Shown here: piece after piece, positions 34,569 through 45,449 of the stretch
Numbering within the stretch: position 1 is the stretch's first letter
Layout of the letters: each line of letters starts with the position of its first letter
NCBI GenBank assembly: GCA_015852425.1
Contig: JAAAIG010000060.1
Span: 16,635-80,634 of the forward strand
Direction of reading: 5' to 3'
DNA from: Gryganskiella cystojenkinii
Lineage: Eukaryota > Mortierellomycota > Mortierellomycetes > Mortierellales > Mortierellaceae
DNA: 64,000 nucleotides
The notes under the pieces: generated by a model
The model's input: only the letters and a program-made list of their open reading frames with translations
What the model was told of the DNA's origin: nothing
The model's database searches: none
Made by a program: the position numbers and the translations under genes

Positions 34569-35683
34569 CTAAGAACTGCCCGTTTGGAACTGGTCTGTAA
34601 AAAAATAAAATAAAAAAACCCCCCATCTGACTTTACCTTGAGGTGCAAGAATCACTCCTCCCATCTCTGGCATCTTTTCAGCTTTGACGAAATCAGCGTG
34701 TTCTCGCATGCAACGATGGACGTCTCCTTGACCATCAGGCTTGACTAATTCCTTCCAGTCCGAGAATTGGGGGTAGATGGTCGTCAAGAGCGCGATCAAA
34801 GCTACAGCGGATTGTTGCTCTTGTATAGTCGATCCAGCGCCACAACGAACGTCGAGTTTGAGCGCATGGCGCAGATCTGACACTGGTTTCTCTCCTACGG
34901 CTTGACGAAACTCTTGCACTACGTTTTTTTTAAGCTTATTAGTCCGAAGTCCTACGATATGCATCGGCATCTATATAACGGGGTATACTTTATGATACCT
35001 TCAAGCAGGAACTCTCCAAAGAGTTGAAAGGCGACATTGGCTTCCTCCGAGAGTGCTTGGCTGAACCTCCCTTTCTTTTCCGAATGACCCATGTTCATGA
35101 GCAGACCATCGGCGAGACGTTTCATGATGTCATAGTCCAGACTAGGGAAGCGACCTCCTTTGATGCGATACTCCATGACATAGCGCAGGCCATCCATAAC
35201 TTCCTCCAGAGAGATTTCCTTGTTACTCTGGACATCGAAGAGGTCCACGACTATTTGTTTATCGACACGTAAAGTTAGCTTTGGGAAAGAAAAGGTGAGC
35301 TGTGCGTGGTCTCCCTTGACATACATACCATTAATGTCAATCTGGTGCTCGATACTCGCCTATAATAAAGAACACGTACTTTTGAGTCAGTTTTCGGGTC
35401 TATCTTGATGTATAGTTGTGTATGAAAGGAGGGGGTCTCCGTAGTTAAACCTTACTTTTCCGTCCTTGAGGTTCGAATAGATGGAATATCCTTCTGCTGT
35501 TGAGGGAATGACCCCAGGCATAGTTGAGGGTACCGCAGCATCTGTCTTGATTTCTTGTATATTCTGCTCAGCAAAGGAAAGGTGTTTGTTGGTACTGTCT
35601 CTCCTTGGAGTACTGTTGTATCCCGGGGCTGTGGCCTCCTTGACATCCTCATAGTCGTTGTTCGGGGGACTGGGGTCTGCCAT
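34569..35683 (-). CDS. Unrecognised protein directly upstream of the ATPase
   Basis: Exons 35683-35456, 35359-34999 and 34918-34637, then either a 42-nt intron (34636-34595) or read-through to TAG at 34571-34569; both stay in frame, giving 298 or 312 aa. It starts MADPSPPNNDYEDVKEA. The N-terminal 75 residues look disordered. The remainder is a compact alpha/beta region with HQIDINGMYVKGDHAQL, FPKLTLRVDKQIVVDLF, SLEEVMDGLRYVMEYRIKGG and VHRCMREHADFVKAEKMPE. No signal peptide or membrane helix. I do not recognise the family. The stop lies only 78 nt before the ATPase ATG on the same strand, so a fused or overlapping transcript is possible. Confidence 0.65.
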
Positions 35684-36260
35684 TCCGAGAAGAATGAAGG
35701 GATCCGGCCAAAAAAAAAGAAAAACAAAAGTGAAAGTGAAAGAATGAAAGGAATGAGACGAATCTACAAAAAAAAAAAGAGAGATGGAATGAAAGAGGTG
35801 GAATGGAGGCGAGAGATTCCACTCAACCACGACCCTGACCCTCGTTCCCTTCCTTTTCTTCAATGGTGTCTCACGAAAAGTTTTCTCTTTCTTTTTCTTA
35901 TCCGCGACAACACGAAAGCGCGCTCTGATCTCTGGATCTTAATTGTTACAATTTCAAGGAGGATCTTTCGCCTGTCCCCACCCTGTGCGGTTGTGGAGGT
36001 GGGGACGGGGACACCATTGATACATTCCCCACACCTTTTTATCTTCAAGGAGCCATTCAAAGATGGGATAGATATTCCATATTCCTTCATCTGCTGAAAA
36101 AGGGCTCAATCCACCATGTCTCAACACCTTTTTTTTTTCGTGAAACAGCACCACACGACCAGACCAACCGATATCTTTTCATATCTCGAACTGAGCCACT
36201 GAACTGGTGTGTCCTTACGACTCATTGTATTCACAGAATGAACGACTATGTAGACATATT
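35684..36260. other. Intergenic region upstream of the unknown gene
   Basis: About 580 bp, minus-strand promoter and CT/AG-rich leader of the gene at 34569-35683, plus the 3' end of the F-box-like gene's upstream neighbour space. No further gene is seen. Confidence 0.5.
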
Positions 36261-38183
36261 TTACAGTGGCCAGGCTGATGGACCTTGATCGCTCTTGTCG
36301 ATGAGCGTGTGTGCATCGTTGCCGTGTTGCTGGGTGGGAGGCAAGAATGTCCGGTAATCAACCGCCGACGGCATCTCGTACGCAATTACCTTTTCAACCA
36401 ACTTGTCGATCAAGGAGCCCGTCGCCAGAGCTTCTTCCTCTTCCTCTTCCCATTCACTCTCTTCCTCGTCCTCATCCTCCCACTCGTCAGAGTCCCCTTC
36501 TTGTTCCTCCACCGCCTCTTCTTCCTCTTCGTCCGTTGACCAGTCCTCTTCAGACTCGCTCGGATTGAGGATCAGATCGTAGAGCTCGTTCATGTTGATG
36601 GCAGGGAAGGCCTTGATGAGGATCGGTCTCAGCTTGCAGGTCACGTCCTCGTCGACGTGAAGTTTCCATGAGATCAGAGAGAGATGAGGCCAAGACTTTG
36701 CAATGAACTGCACGTCAGGCGCTTGCATATGTTGCGGGATCTCTTTGTACGTGCACTTTTGAAGACACTTGAGATTACCGAGATGGCGGAGTCCATGAGT
36801 CAGTCGAAAGTCCAAACCTGCCTTGTCCTGCAGAGTCATGATCTGCCACAAACAACCAGGGTGTACGCCGACTTCCAGTTCACGCAACCGGGTCATCTTG
36901 CCGATCTGAGCGAGGACCTGTTGGTTCCACTTGCGATTCACAACACCGGTGACAAAGACAATAAATACTTCCAGATTGGAGCAGACCCAGGACTTGGAAG
37001 CCGCTTTTGCAGTAGCAGAGGTTGGCAGGGCATGTCCCTTGACGACACCACCAGGAGTCTTCTGAGCAATCTTGCGCTCCTTGGCGGCTAAGGCAGCACG
37101 CATATCAGCTGCTTCCTCTTCATTCACGACATCACACGCCTCCAACATATCGGCTCGGAGACGTCTTAGCTTGGGGCAGGACGTCAAGACCTTCTGGACC
37201 CTGGCACTTGTAAAGTGTTCGCAGCCAGCGACATCGAAGTCCTCCAAGGTCGGGAAGTGTCTCTCCAAGGAACGAAAAGTAGCATAGTGAATATTTCCGG
37301 CCGGGATCCGGATTCGCTTAAGAGGCGGGCACAGGTTGAGAATGGTCTCGAGATCTGCGTCTGTATGTTTGACATCCTGAACCATTAAATCCAAGGAGTG
37401 AAGCTTTGGGTTCCTTTTCTCTCTAAAGATGTCCGAGATGGCTTTGATAGGAAGAATACGATCTCTCAAGGGGACTTCAACACCGTCGACGACTCGCTGC
37501 ATGGATGCTCGAATGTTCCAACGGAGGGTCTCGAGATTTGGGCATCGTCGAATCCAGGCAATTTGATGGGCGAGGTTCAGTTGGTTACCAACTACGTTCA
37601 GGCCCAGGTACTTTAGCTCGGGGAAAGATGGCCAACGGTTCCAATCCAGCTTGAGTTTCTCATCGATCATGATGGCGAGTTCGACGGTGTCGAGGCGGAC
37701 GGTCGCGTCGAGCAGACAGGTCAGGGATTCTGGATCAAGACTGAGGCCGGTGATGTGCATTCTCCGGAGAGAATGCTTTTGTTGAGAGAGCCGTCTCATC
37801 ATTGTTTCGGGCATAAAAGTCTGTTGACCAATGAACTTGACCGAGAGCAGACGTGGGTTTCCGCGGACGAGAGCCATGATACCATCGGGTGTGCCCCGGT
37901 CCGTGTGCTTGAGGACGACGTCCAGTCGGGTGAGGCCGTTGCATCGAACGCGACACATGTCGATATAGGGACCGGACATGGGGACGAGGAGAGTTCTGAT
38001 ATGATGGGCATGTTTTCTGAGAACGGCGAGTGGAGGGGTGGTATCTGGGTCGGAGGTCCCGATGACGGAGTAGAGCGCGGGCGTGAAGGCCTCGTACCAG
38101 GCCTTTGAGACTCGAATGCAGTTTTGGAGATCATAGTTGGTCAGGAACATGCCAACATTTAATTCGATTTCAAAGAGGTCCAT
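36261..38183 (-). CDS. F-box/LRR-like protein with acidic tail
   Basis: Single exon, 640 aa from ATG 38183-38181. The first ~40 residues (EIELNVGMFLTNYDLQNCIR, then VSKAWYEAFTPALY) have the shape of an F-box, which would bind Skp1 in an SCF ubiquitin ligase. Residues 60-480 are irregular leucine-rich repeats (for example LTRLDVVLKH, LRRMHITGLSLDPESLTCLL, FPTLEDFDVAGCEHF). Residues about 570-620 form an Asp/Glu/Ser/Trp tract. Such F-box/LRR genes form large, fast-evolving families in Mortierellomycota and relatives. The target is unknown. The upstream in-frame extension is low-complexity and less likely to be translated. Confidence 0.75.
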   Translation of the reverse strand: MDLFEIELNVGMFLTNYDLQNCIRVSKAWYEAFTPALYSVIGTSDPDTTPPLAVLRKHAHHIRTLLVPMSGPYIDMCRVRCNGLTRLDVVLKHTDRGTPDGIMALVRGNPRLLSVKFIGQQTFMPETMMRRLSQQKHSLRRMHITGLSLDPESLTCLLDATVRLDTVELAIMIDEKLKLDWNRWPSFPELKYLGLNVVGNQLNLAHQIAWIRRCPNLETLRWNIRASMQRVVDGVEVPLRDRILPIKAISDIFREKRNPKLHSLDLMVQDVKHTDADLETILNLCPPLKRIRIPAGNIHYATFRSLERHFPTLEDFDVAGCEHFTSARVQKVLTSCPKLRRLRADMLEACDVVNEEEAADMRAALAAKERKIAQKTPGGVVKGHALPTSATAKAASKSWVCSNLEVFIVFVTGVVNRKWNQQVLAQIGKMTRLRELEVGVHPGCLWQIMTLQDKAGLDFRLTHGLRHLGNLKCLQKCTYKEIPQHMQAPDVQFIAKSWPHLSLISWKLHVDEDVTCKLRPILIKAFPAINMNELYDLILNPSESEEDWSTDEEEEEAVEEQEGDSDEWEDEDEEESEWEEEEEEALATGSLIDKLVEKVIAYEMPSAVDYRTFLPPTQQHGNDAHTLIDKSDQGPSAWPL

Positions 38184-38439
38184 TGGGGATGATTTGTTTT
38201 GATTAAGTGAATGTGTGAATGTGTGAATGTGAGGGGAGAGGAAGGAAGGAAAGAAGGAAGTAAGTAAGTAAGTAAGTAAGTAAGGAAGTAAGAAAGTAAG
38301 GAAAGAAGGAAGGAAGAGGAAGTTAAGAAAAGCGAGCAGAGTGACAAAGAAAAGGAGGGTCAAAAAACGATTTTTCCCTTCCACCTTTTATTTCCCATTT
38401 TCCTATTTTTTTATTTTCAGTCCGATTGTCACTCTCGTC
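38184..38439. promoter_or_regulatory. Divergent promoter with (TAAG)n microsatellite
   Basis: 256 bp separate the ATGs of the F-box/LRR gene (-) and the Rad4/XPC gene (+). About half is simple sequence: GTGTGAAT repeats near 38210, then GGAA/AAGG units and a TAAG/GTAA array at roughly 38257-38285. Both promoters must lie here. Confidence 0.65.
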
Positions 38440-41400
38440 ATGCCCCCGAAAAGAAAGTCCTCTTCATTGAATGAGCCGAGCACAGGCAACACCAGTACCA
38501 CTTCTAGTAGTACTGCGACTGCCGGTACTAGCAATGCTTCCTCCTCCTCTGCTTCCACTCCCGCCTCTTCACAACCGTCAACCTCCATGCGAAAGACCTT
38601 GCGGCGACCCAATTCCGCAAGGTTTACCGCGCGAGACTCGGATTTGACTGCAAACGCCACCAATTCGTCGTTTTCTTTGACCATGTCAACAAACCAATCA
38701 GACTCAACCATGGACACACAAACACAGTCGAATGCACTCACGGCAAAGACAACAATACGCTCTCTAAAGAGACCTTCCGATAGTAATACTCCTTCGATCA
38801 AGCAAAAACAAAAGAAAACTGTGCAAGAGGAACCTGACGAGGAGTTTATCATTCACGACGAGGTCTTTGAGGAAGTGAGCACCCCGGTCCTACATGTCGA
38901 CGAGACCAAAGAAGACAAGCCCAAAGAGAACGAGGATGATGATGAAGTCGACGATGAAGACTGGGAGGAGGTTGCTGTCCCTGGTAAGGATCCAGGTATC
39001 TATGTTCCAACAACCTTTTATTAACGCTGTGCATAGCATGGTTTGTTCAAGAAATTTTACTTCATGAACTAACATGCGATTCATAATAGCCGCACCACAA
39101 GAGCAAGATCAGGAAAGTTATACGAATTTTGAAGAAGGAGACGAGGAAGAAATTTCGGGACCTTGGCAATACAACGCTGTCGAGATTGTCTTTGACAGGC
39201 CGATGCCAGAGCTTAAAAAGTAGGTTTTTTTTTGTGTTTTCTCGCGGTTCTGAACAAAGAGTCTCCTACCGAGCATTCGACGAGTGTTCACAAGGACTAA
39301 CCTGCAACTTTTTATCAATGCAGGACGCCAAATCGAGGTATCACTAAAGAGGACAGGATCATTCGCGTCTTGATCCATCAGACGCACCTTCTCTGTCTCA
39401 TTGCCAACGGTCTTTGTCGAAACAGTTGGATCAGTCATCCAAATCTCGCCTCGGTCGCTCTCTCGCTCGTTCCCAGTCATATCGCGGAACCTTTACAAAC
39501 ATTGCAACGAGATCCAACACGGGAGGTGAACGCTCTTCAGGTCTTGGCACGATGGTGGATGGATTCGTTTGTCGTAACTGGACCGGCGATCCAGTTGCAG
39601 GAGTATGTTGACATTGAAGCTGTTGGTGTCGAGGTAACCAAGAGATTGCAGCTGCGGACCAATTGTTTTTTAAAGTCTTGTTTTTGCCATCGCTCACCAA
39701 TCAACAAAATTTCGGTTTCTTTCTACCGTTGTTTCTCTTTTCGAGTAGAATGTGATGCCTGAAAGCAATGGGGAATGTTTGAAGAAGCGGAAAAACTTGC
39801 AGCGGCGACTCTTGAACAGGAGTGGATCGAGCGACGTATGTGCTCAGTTATTCACAGCGATCTGTAGATCCCTCGGACTTAAATCAAGGCTGATCGAGTC
39901 CCTCCAGGCCTGTCCCTTCAAGGTGACCCTTCCTAAAGACGAATCTGCTGTGCAAGTCGAGAACGAGGCGGGAACGAGTGCTAGTGCTGTCAAAAAGGGG
40001 AAAAGGAAAAAGAAAGAAGTGGTGGAGCTGGATGAGAGTGATACTACCCGTGGATCGCGTGTCGTGATTCCAACGCCTCACAGGACAGGAAAAACCCCCA
40101 TCAAGCTTCCACCTAGCCATAAGCAAGCTGGTATGCGATATTATTGGCTTTAGCTTTGAAAGCTTTTTGATTTTTGAAAGGATAACTGACCTGTTTCTTT
40201 TTTGACTCGATAGATCCTCCCGTATTCTGGACAGAAGTGTATTCAACCCTTAGCAAAAAATGGATCACCATTGATCCGGTCCGAGGATTTGTGAATAGTC
40301 CGCTTAAGATGCACCCTCCGACCTCGTGCAATAATAACAACCTGGCTTATGTTGTTGCTTATGATCAAGGTCAGTGGTTGCAGAGTACCTTCTTGTTTAT
40401 CGACTACATTGGGTTTCGCTGCAGAGTCTAATCAAAAGAAAACTTTCTTAGAGGGATACATGACGGATGTCACCAGGCGATATACGAGTCAGTGGGGAAG
40501 CGCCACCAAAAAGTTGAGAGTTCAACCGTCTGGCCAAGAGCGTTTCGATTGGTGGGCGCAAACACTTCGGGGGCTCGCAAATCCGAATCCGACCAGAGAA
40601 GAGGACATAGAGGAAGCAGAACTTTTGCAGGCTGAGATCTCTGAAAGGATGCCCACCAAGCTCGGCGACTTTAACAACCACCCTCTGTAAGTACAATCAA
40701 ACAAAAAAAAATAACTCTTGGTACAAGAAGGCTGGATGTTTAATCATTGCTCTTTATTTGCACCCCTGATAGATATGCATTAGAGAGGCATCTTAAGAAA
40801 TTTGAAGTTTTGCACCCAAGGATGTCAGTTTTGGGTCATATCCGAGGCGAGGCGATCTATCCTCGAAGCTGTGTCAAGCAAGTCCGATCTAAGGAGAACT
40901 GGCTCAAATGGGCTCGACAATTGAAGAGTGATGACCTCATCCCAGTCAAGTGGGTCAAATCCCGTCCCGCAACCATCTATCAAATGCGACTTCAACAACA
41001 GGCTACCTTGTCTGGATCTCGATCAGGGGCAGGAAAAGGATCGAGTCAGAGCCTCGACAACGACGAGGACATGCAGGACAATCAAAGTGAAGCAGGTTCT
41101 GAGGACGGAAGCAGCGGTGGTGCAGATCATATTCCTTTGTTCGGTGAGTGGCAAACAGAGGCCTACCAACCACCTTGGGTTGTCGATGGAAAAGTCCCTA
41201 GGAATCAGTTTGGTCGGCAGGATGTGTTTACACCAGCCATGGTGCCTATTGGTGGCAGACATCTTAAAGGTGAGCGATCTGGCATCTCGTCCTATTTGTT
41301 GATATTGATACTCGCTATTCGTCTTGGACTTATTTTCACTTCCACGCACTCGAAATAGGTCGAAACATTGCCCGCATTGCTCGACAACTCGGAGTCGACT

Positions 41401-41919
41401 ATGTCGAGGCTGTGGTATGTAACAGATGAACGTTCATGACTGTGAATCGGCAAATTTCAAGGTAAAAAAACGTTTACTAATTACTATATTCTCCTCTTAT
41501 CGTGTCAGACTGGCTTCGACTTTCAGTCTCGTAGATCCGTGCCTGTAATACAGGGTATCATTGTCCCAACAGAGTGTGCGGAACTGGTCATGGATGCCTA
41601 CCATGAGGTTTCTCATCACGCGGACCAAGAGGCCAACAAGAAGAAGAAGACCGAGATTTTGAAACGGTGGCGTAAACTGATCAAGGGAGCCATGGTACGA
41701 GCCAGACTGATGGAAGAGTATGGAGATGGAGTGGAAGAGGACGATAAGGACAGTTGGGTGCCTGAAGATAATGATGAGGATGATGATGACATGGGAAAGG
41801 TTGACAAGAGCCCACATGATAAAGGCAACGACCCTGGAATTGGGGGTGCAGACAAAGCAGCACAAGAGCCAGGACAGGAGGGTGAGGTGGACTCTGGTGG
41901 AGGATTCATAGTAGACTGA
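38440..41919 (+). CDS. RAD4: DNA damage recognition protein Rad4/XPC
   Basis: Nine exons: 38440-38983, 39090-39219, 39324-39633, 39749-40130, 40214-40369, 40425-40686, 40773-41269, 41359-41414 and 41509-41919, giving 915 aa, all in phase. Rad4/XPC finds helix-distorting lesions and opens nucleotide excision repair. The transglutaminase-like domain shows SSDVCAQLFTAICRSLGLKS, then FWTEVYSTLSKKWITIDPV. The beta-hairpin domains show YTSQWGSATKKLR, YALERHLKKFEVLHP, WPL-like EWQTEAYQPPWVVDGK, NQFGRQDVFTPAMVP and IARIARQLGVDYVEAVTGFD. The N-terminus is a Ser/Thr-rich and acidic tail, and the C-terminus is acidic. Exon 4 overlaps a second open frame (see findings). Confidence 0.94.
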
Positions 41920-42073
41920 TCTGGACAAGAGACATACACACAATTCAGGTAAATAAATTACCTTCTGGCAATATCCATGTTTCAGTTATTTATTTCCAAT
42001 GAGAGCAAGATAAGAGATGATACACGGAAAACACAAAAGTAAGACTATGCTCGTTTCAGAGGGTCGTAAAGAT

Positions 42074-45000
42074 TCAGAGGGTCGTAAAGACGGGTCGACG
42101 CTCATCCAGCATTTGGACAATCTTCAGCAGAATATCGCCAAATTTCGGGCACTTGTCTCGATACGACCACAACACGGATGTACTGCTACTGTTGTTGCTT
42201 TCGCTGTTCGCGCGACTGATCGTGGCTGCGGCATTCATCTGGGGATTCGATTGCGATCCCCTGCTACTGTCCTTGAACTGATCCGGATGGACGGTTTCGA
42301 TAATATAGCTGAGATAACAGGGAATTAAAGTATCGTGTTGATAAGCCCAGGTCATTAGCTCGTGCACCGCGGACCCGGTATCCAATCGAGATATCAGGAC
42401 CAGACGAGCCAATCTTGTCAACCCGACGAGTTGAAATCGGACCGCGGTATCGTACAACTCTGTCCAAGAAAAGTCGAATGGACTGGTCGTCTCAACGGCG
42501 GCAGCGGATCCAGGTGCAGGTGTCGGCACCGGTGCGGGAGTGGCTACAGCACTGGACGGTGCCACTGTCGTCGATGTTGGTTCTGCAGCCGGTGCAGCGG
42601 AGGTGGAGGCACCAGTGGTTTCAACCGCTCTCGGCTGGGCAGTAGGAGTACCTGTGGACGTTGTTGAAGGGATGACAACCGACTGGAAACAGGAAGCAGC
42701 CGTCGTGGGGATATGACCCATGTACATGAAGTGCAAAATGGCACGGAACACATTAGGACTCGTTCCCTCGACCTGGAGACTGATCCTTGGTCGATTTAAA
42801 GCTGGCGGTGGCGGTGGAGACTGCAGTGGCGGAGGCAACGGTGCGGACGCGGACGATGTTGAGCCTTGATTGGCATCTGATTCCTGTTGCTGTTGCTGTT
42901 GTTGCTGCAACTGAGAAGCGAGCTGACTGCTCATGTTCAGAGGCTGAGCAAATCCATCCTCATCGACATCACCGACGCCAGTTAAGGTGCTCGAGAAACT
43001 ACTGAGTCCCACACGGCTGGACCCTTGGCGACGCAACCGAAACGGACTCTGACGATCGCCTCCGTTTCCTTGCTCCTCCGACAGTTTTCGAAAATACCCA
43101 TAGTTCTCGAGGACTACACTGTGGACATAAAACTGTTCTCTTGAGGGCGACAGTGTGACGACCACGTCCTTGGAGAACGTATCGTTGTAGAGTTCCTTGA
43201 GGTTTCGACGACAAAAGGCTGAGTTCTGTTGACGGGTCAAAGGTAAAGGTTCATCGGGACGAAGTCTTCGATCGAGTCGGTCACAGGGGTAACTCGAGAG
43301 CGAGACCGTGAACCCATAACTGGCATCGTTGTAGTTGATTGCAACCGGGTCCAAATGAACTATGAGATAAGATTCAACCGAGTAATGAATTCTATGATTA
43401 GCTAGCCATTCCCTCCCTAATAAATCAACCAAGCTCAGATAAAACACTTACTAATGATTCCTCCCTTGTTCAAAAGCCTTTTGCCACAAATCCGTCTCGT
43501 CAACTCAACCTGTCGACTTTGGTACCCAATCACCTGAAGGGACTGCAACTTACAGACCAAGGCACGATGTTCCATCTGTTTAGGGCTGCCACAAAACTGA
43601 ATCCTGATCCAGCAGCGGATTCTCTCCTGCTGGACAGTCTCGACAAAGACACAGTGCCAGGAAGGGTTGACGTGCAAAACCGTCGTACTTGGCTCGCCCT
43701 CTGCAGACCGGGTCGTTTTGGGGAGATCTATGTTCAGGGTCACCTCGAGTGGATCCGGTTCCTCCATAACCACATCATCGTTTTGACCAAGAACATTATT
43801 ATAGCCGTGATCTACGTCGACTTGGTGTTCTTGGGGATAGACCACAGAGACGGGAGCCTGTCCCGGTAGAGTATATTCGCCCATATTTCTTGTTGTGTCC
43901 TGATGACCCTGCTGTGTTTGATGTAGTTGTTGTTGGTATCGATCTAGACCCGGATGAGAAAACGATAATGAAGGTCGAGGTCCCAAAATCGACCCAGCTC
44001 CGTCAACACCGTCACCCTGGAATATCCCGGATCCCTGACGATCGTAACTGTGATCTTCCTGCCCAGTGAACGATCTTGCCGGATAGGCACCAGAGTCGAA
44101 TTGCGGAAGAAGTTCTTCTCGAGGACTTGGCGACGGAGACGACGATCCATCCGGAAGTCTTTGCGATCGAGACTGAAGTCGGTCGCGCGGGTACGGCTCA
44201 ACTCGACCTCTTGTCGTTGAAGCCAAATGTGAGGATCCCGCTGCTACCGCTGCTGCTGTGGATCCAGAATATGACATTCGAGGTGTTTGAAAGGGCGATC
44301 GTCGCGCTTGACCTAGAGTTGAGGGTATGCTTGGACCACGCAGGGCTGCTACGGGTTGCGTCGCTGTTGTTGGTGTCGGCGACTGACCTGAGGGGCCTTG
44401 ATGAGAGACACGAGGGGTAGTGGAGGAAGGGCCTGGTATGTGTGGAGGTGGAGGCCGTGCTCGTATAAAGGCGGACGATGCTTGTTCTCCTGGGAGGGCC
44501 TCGACTTGACCGCGATTGGTGTGATGAAAGATTACGGGGCTCGTGCCAAGTACGGGTCCTCCGTATGACGGTCTTGGATTTGTCTCGTATGGATGGTAAT
44601 GCCCCGGTGCTGAGGTATTTGGAGTCTGATGGTAATGATGATGCAGAAGAGGGTATGATTGTGTCGTAGACACCTGCTGGTTTACAGGTCTCAGCTGTTG
44701 ATGGTGCTGATGGTGCGAAGGTTGAGGGTGACTGTGACTGTGAGGGAGAAAGTGTGTTGCTGTTGTTGTTGTTGCGATGTTGACTTGTTGACGTCTAAAG
44801 TGTTCTTCAGATATTGGCTGTGGTTGTTGTCGCTGCCCGGGCGGGTTCTGGTATTGCTGTTCTTGAGAAGAAGTCGACAAGGAAAGTCCTGGTAACTGGG
44901 AACCAAACTGGGATGATGACGATGTTGATGACAAGTGAGCATGTGGTATTGGAGGAGTATGTCCTGAAGGAGGATGAGGAGGGTAAGCATATTGAGCTGG

Positions 45001-45156
45001 ATGGGCGTGGGTTGGTTGGTGAGAATGCTGTTGATGCTGATGTTGCTGTTGCTGTTGATTCTGTTGCGTTTGTTGTTGTTGTCGTCGTTGCTGCTGCTGC
45101 TGCTCTTGTTGATGATGCCCTTGCCAGGAGAGAGAGGGTCCGCGAGATGGGTCCAT
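42074..45156 (-). CDS. BTB/POZ-domain protein with poly-Q/His N-terminus
   Basis: Two exons, 45156-43452 and 43359-42074, joined in phase 1, giving 996 aa. The first ~480 residues are Gln/His/Pro/Ser-rich with many CAG/CAA runs. A folded region follows (VLHVNPSWHCVFVETVQQ, then IRCWIRIQFCG), possibly MATH-like. The BTB domain starts at DTFSKDVVVTLSPSREQFYV, HSVVLENYGYFRKL, is interrupted by a ~60-residue low-complexity insert, and resumes at ISLQVEGTSPNVFRAILHFM, YMGHIP. BTB proteins dimerise and often act as Cul3 adaptors; that role is an inference. The C-terminal helical part (YDTAVRFQLVGLTRLARLVL) resembles the segment after BTB. The 3' end has a tandem CAGAGGGTCGTAAAGA pair at 42056-42092. 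Confidence 0.8.
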
Positions 45157-45449
45157 GATGAGGATGATGGCTGGGGCTAAGGCAAGCAATGAAAAATGTG
45201 AGTACAAAAGGAGACGAGGTGGACAAGAGTGTGAGAGGGGTTTCTATCATCTTTCGGGGTCCCGTGCCCCATGTTGTCTCATGAAGGAAGATGGAAATGA
45301 GCAAAGTAGGTTATTGGGTGAGCGGGTGAGTGATGGAACTGTGCTGTGTTCGTCTGATCCACTGATGATGAACTGATCCGAGTCTCCGAAAAGAAGCAAA
45401 TCTATTGTGTCGAATTTGCTGCTTTATTGCGACCAGACAGGCAGATCTT

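Noticed and set aside
42362..42667. Plus-strand Cys/Gly/Arg-rich frame resembling a keratin-like protein
   Set aside because: It is the mirror of the low-complexity part of the BTB gene.
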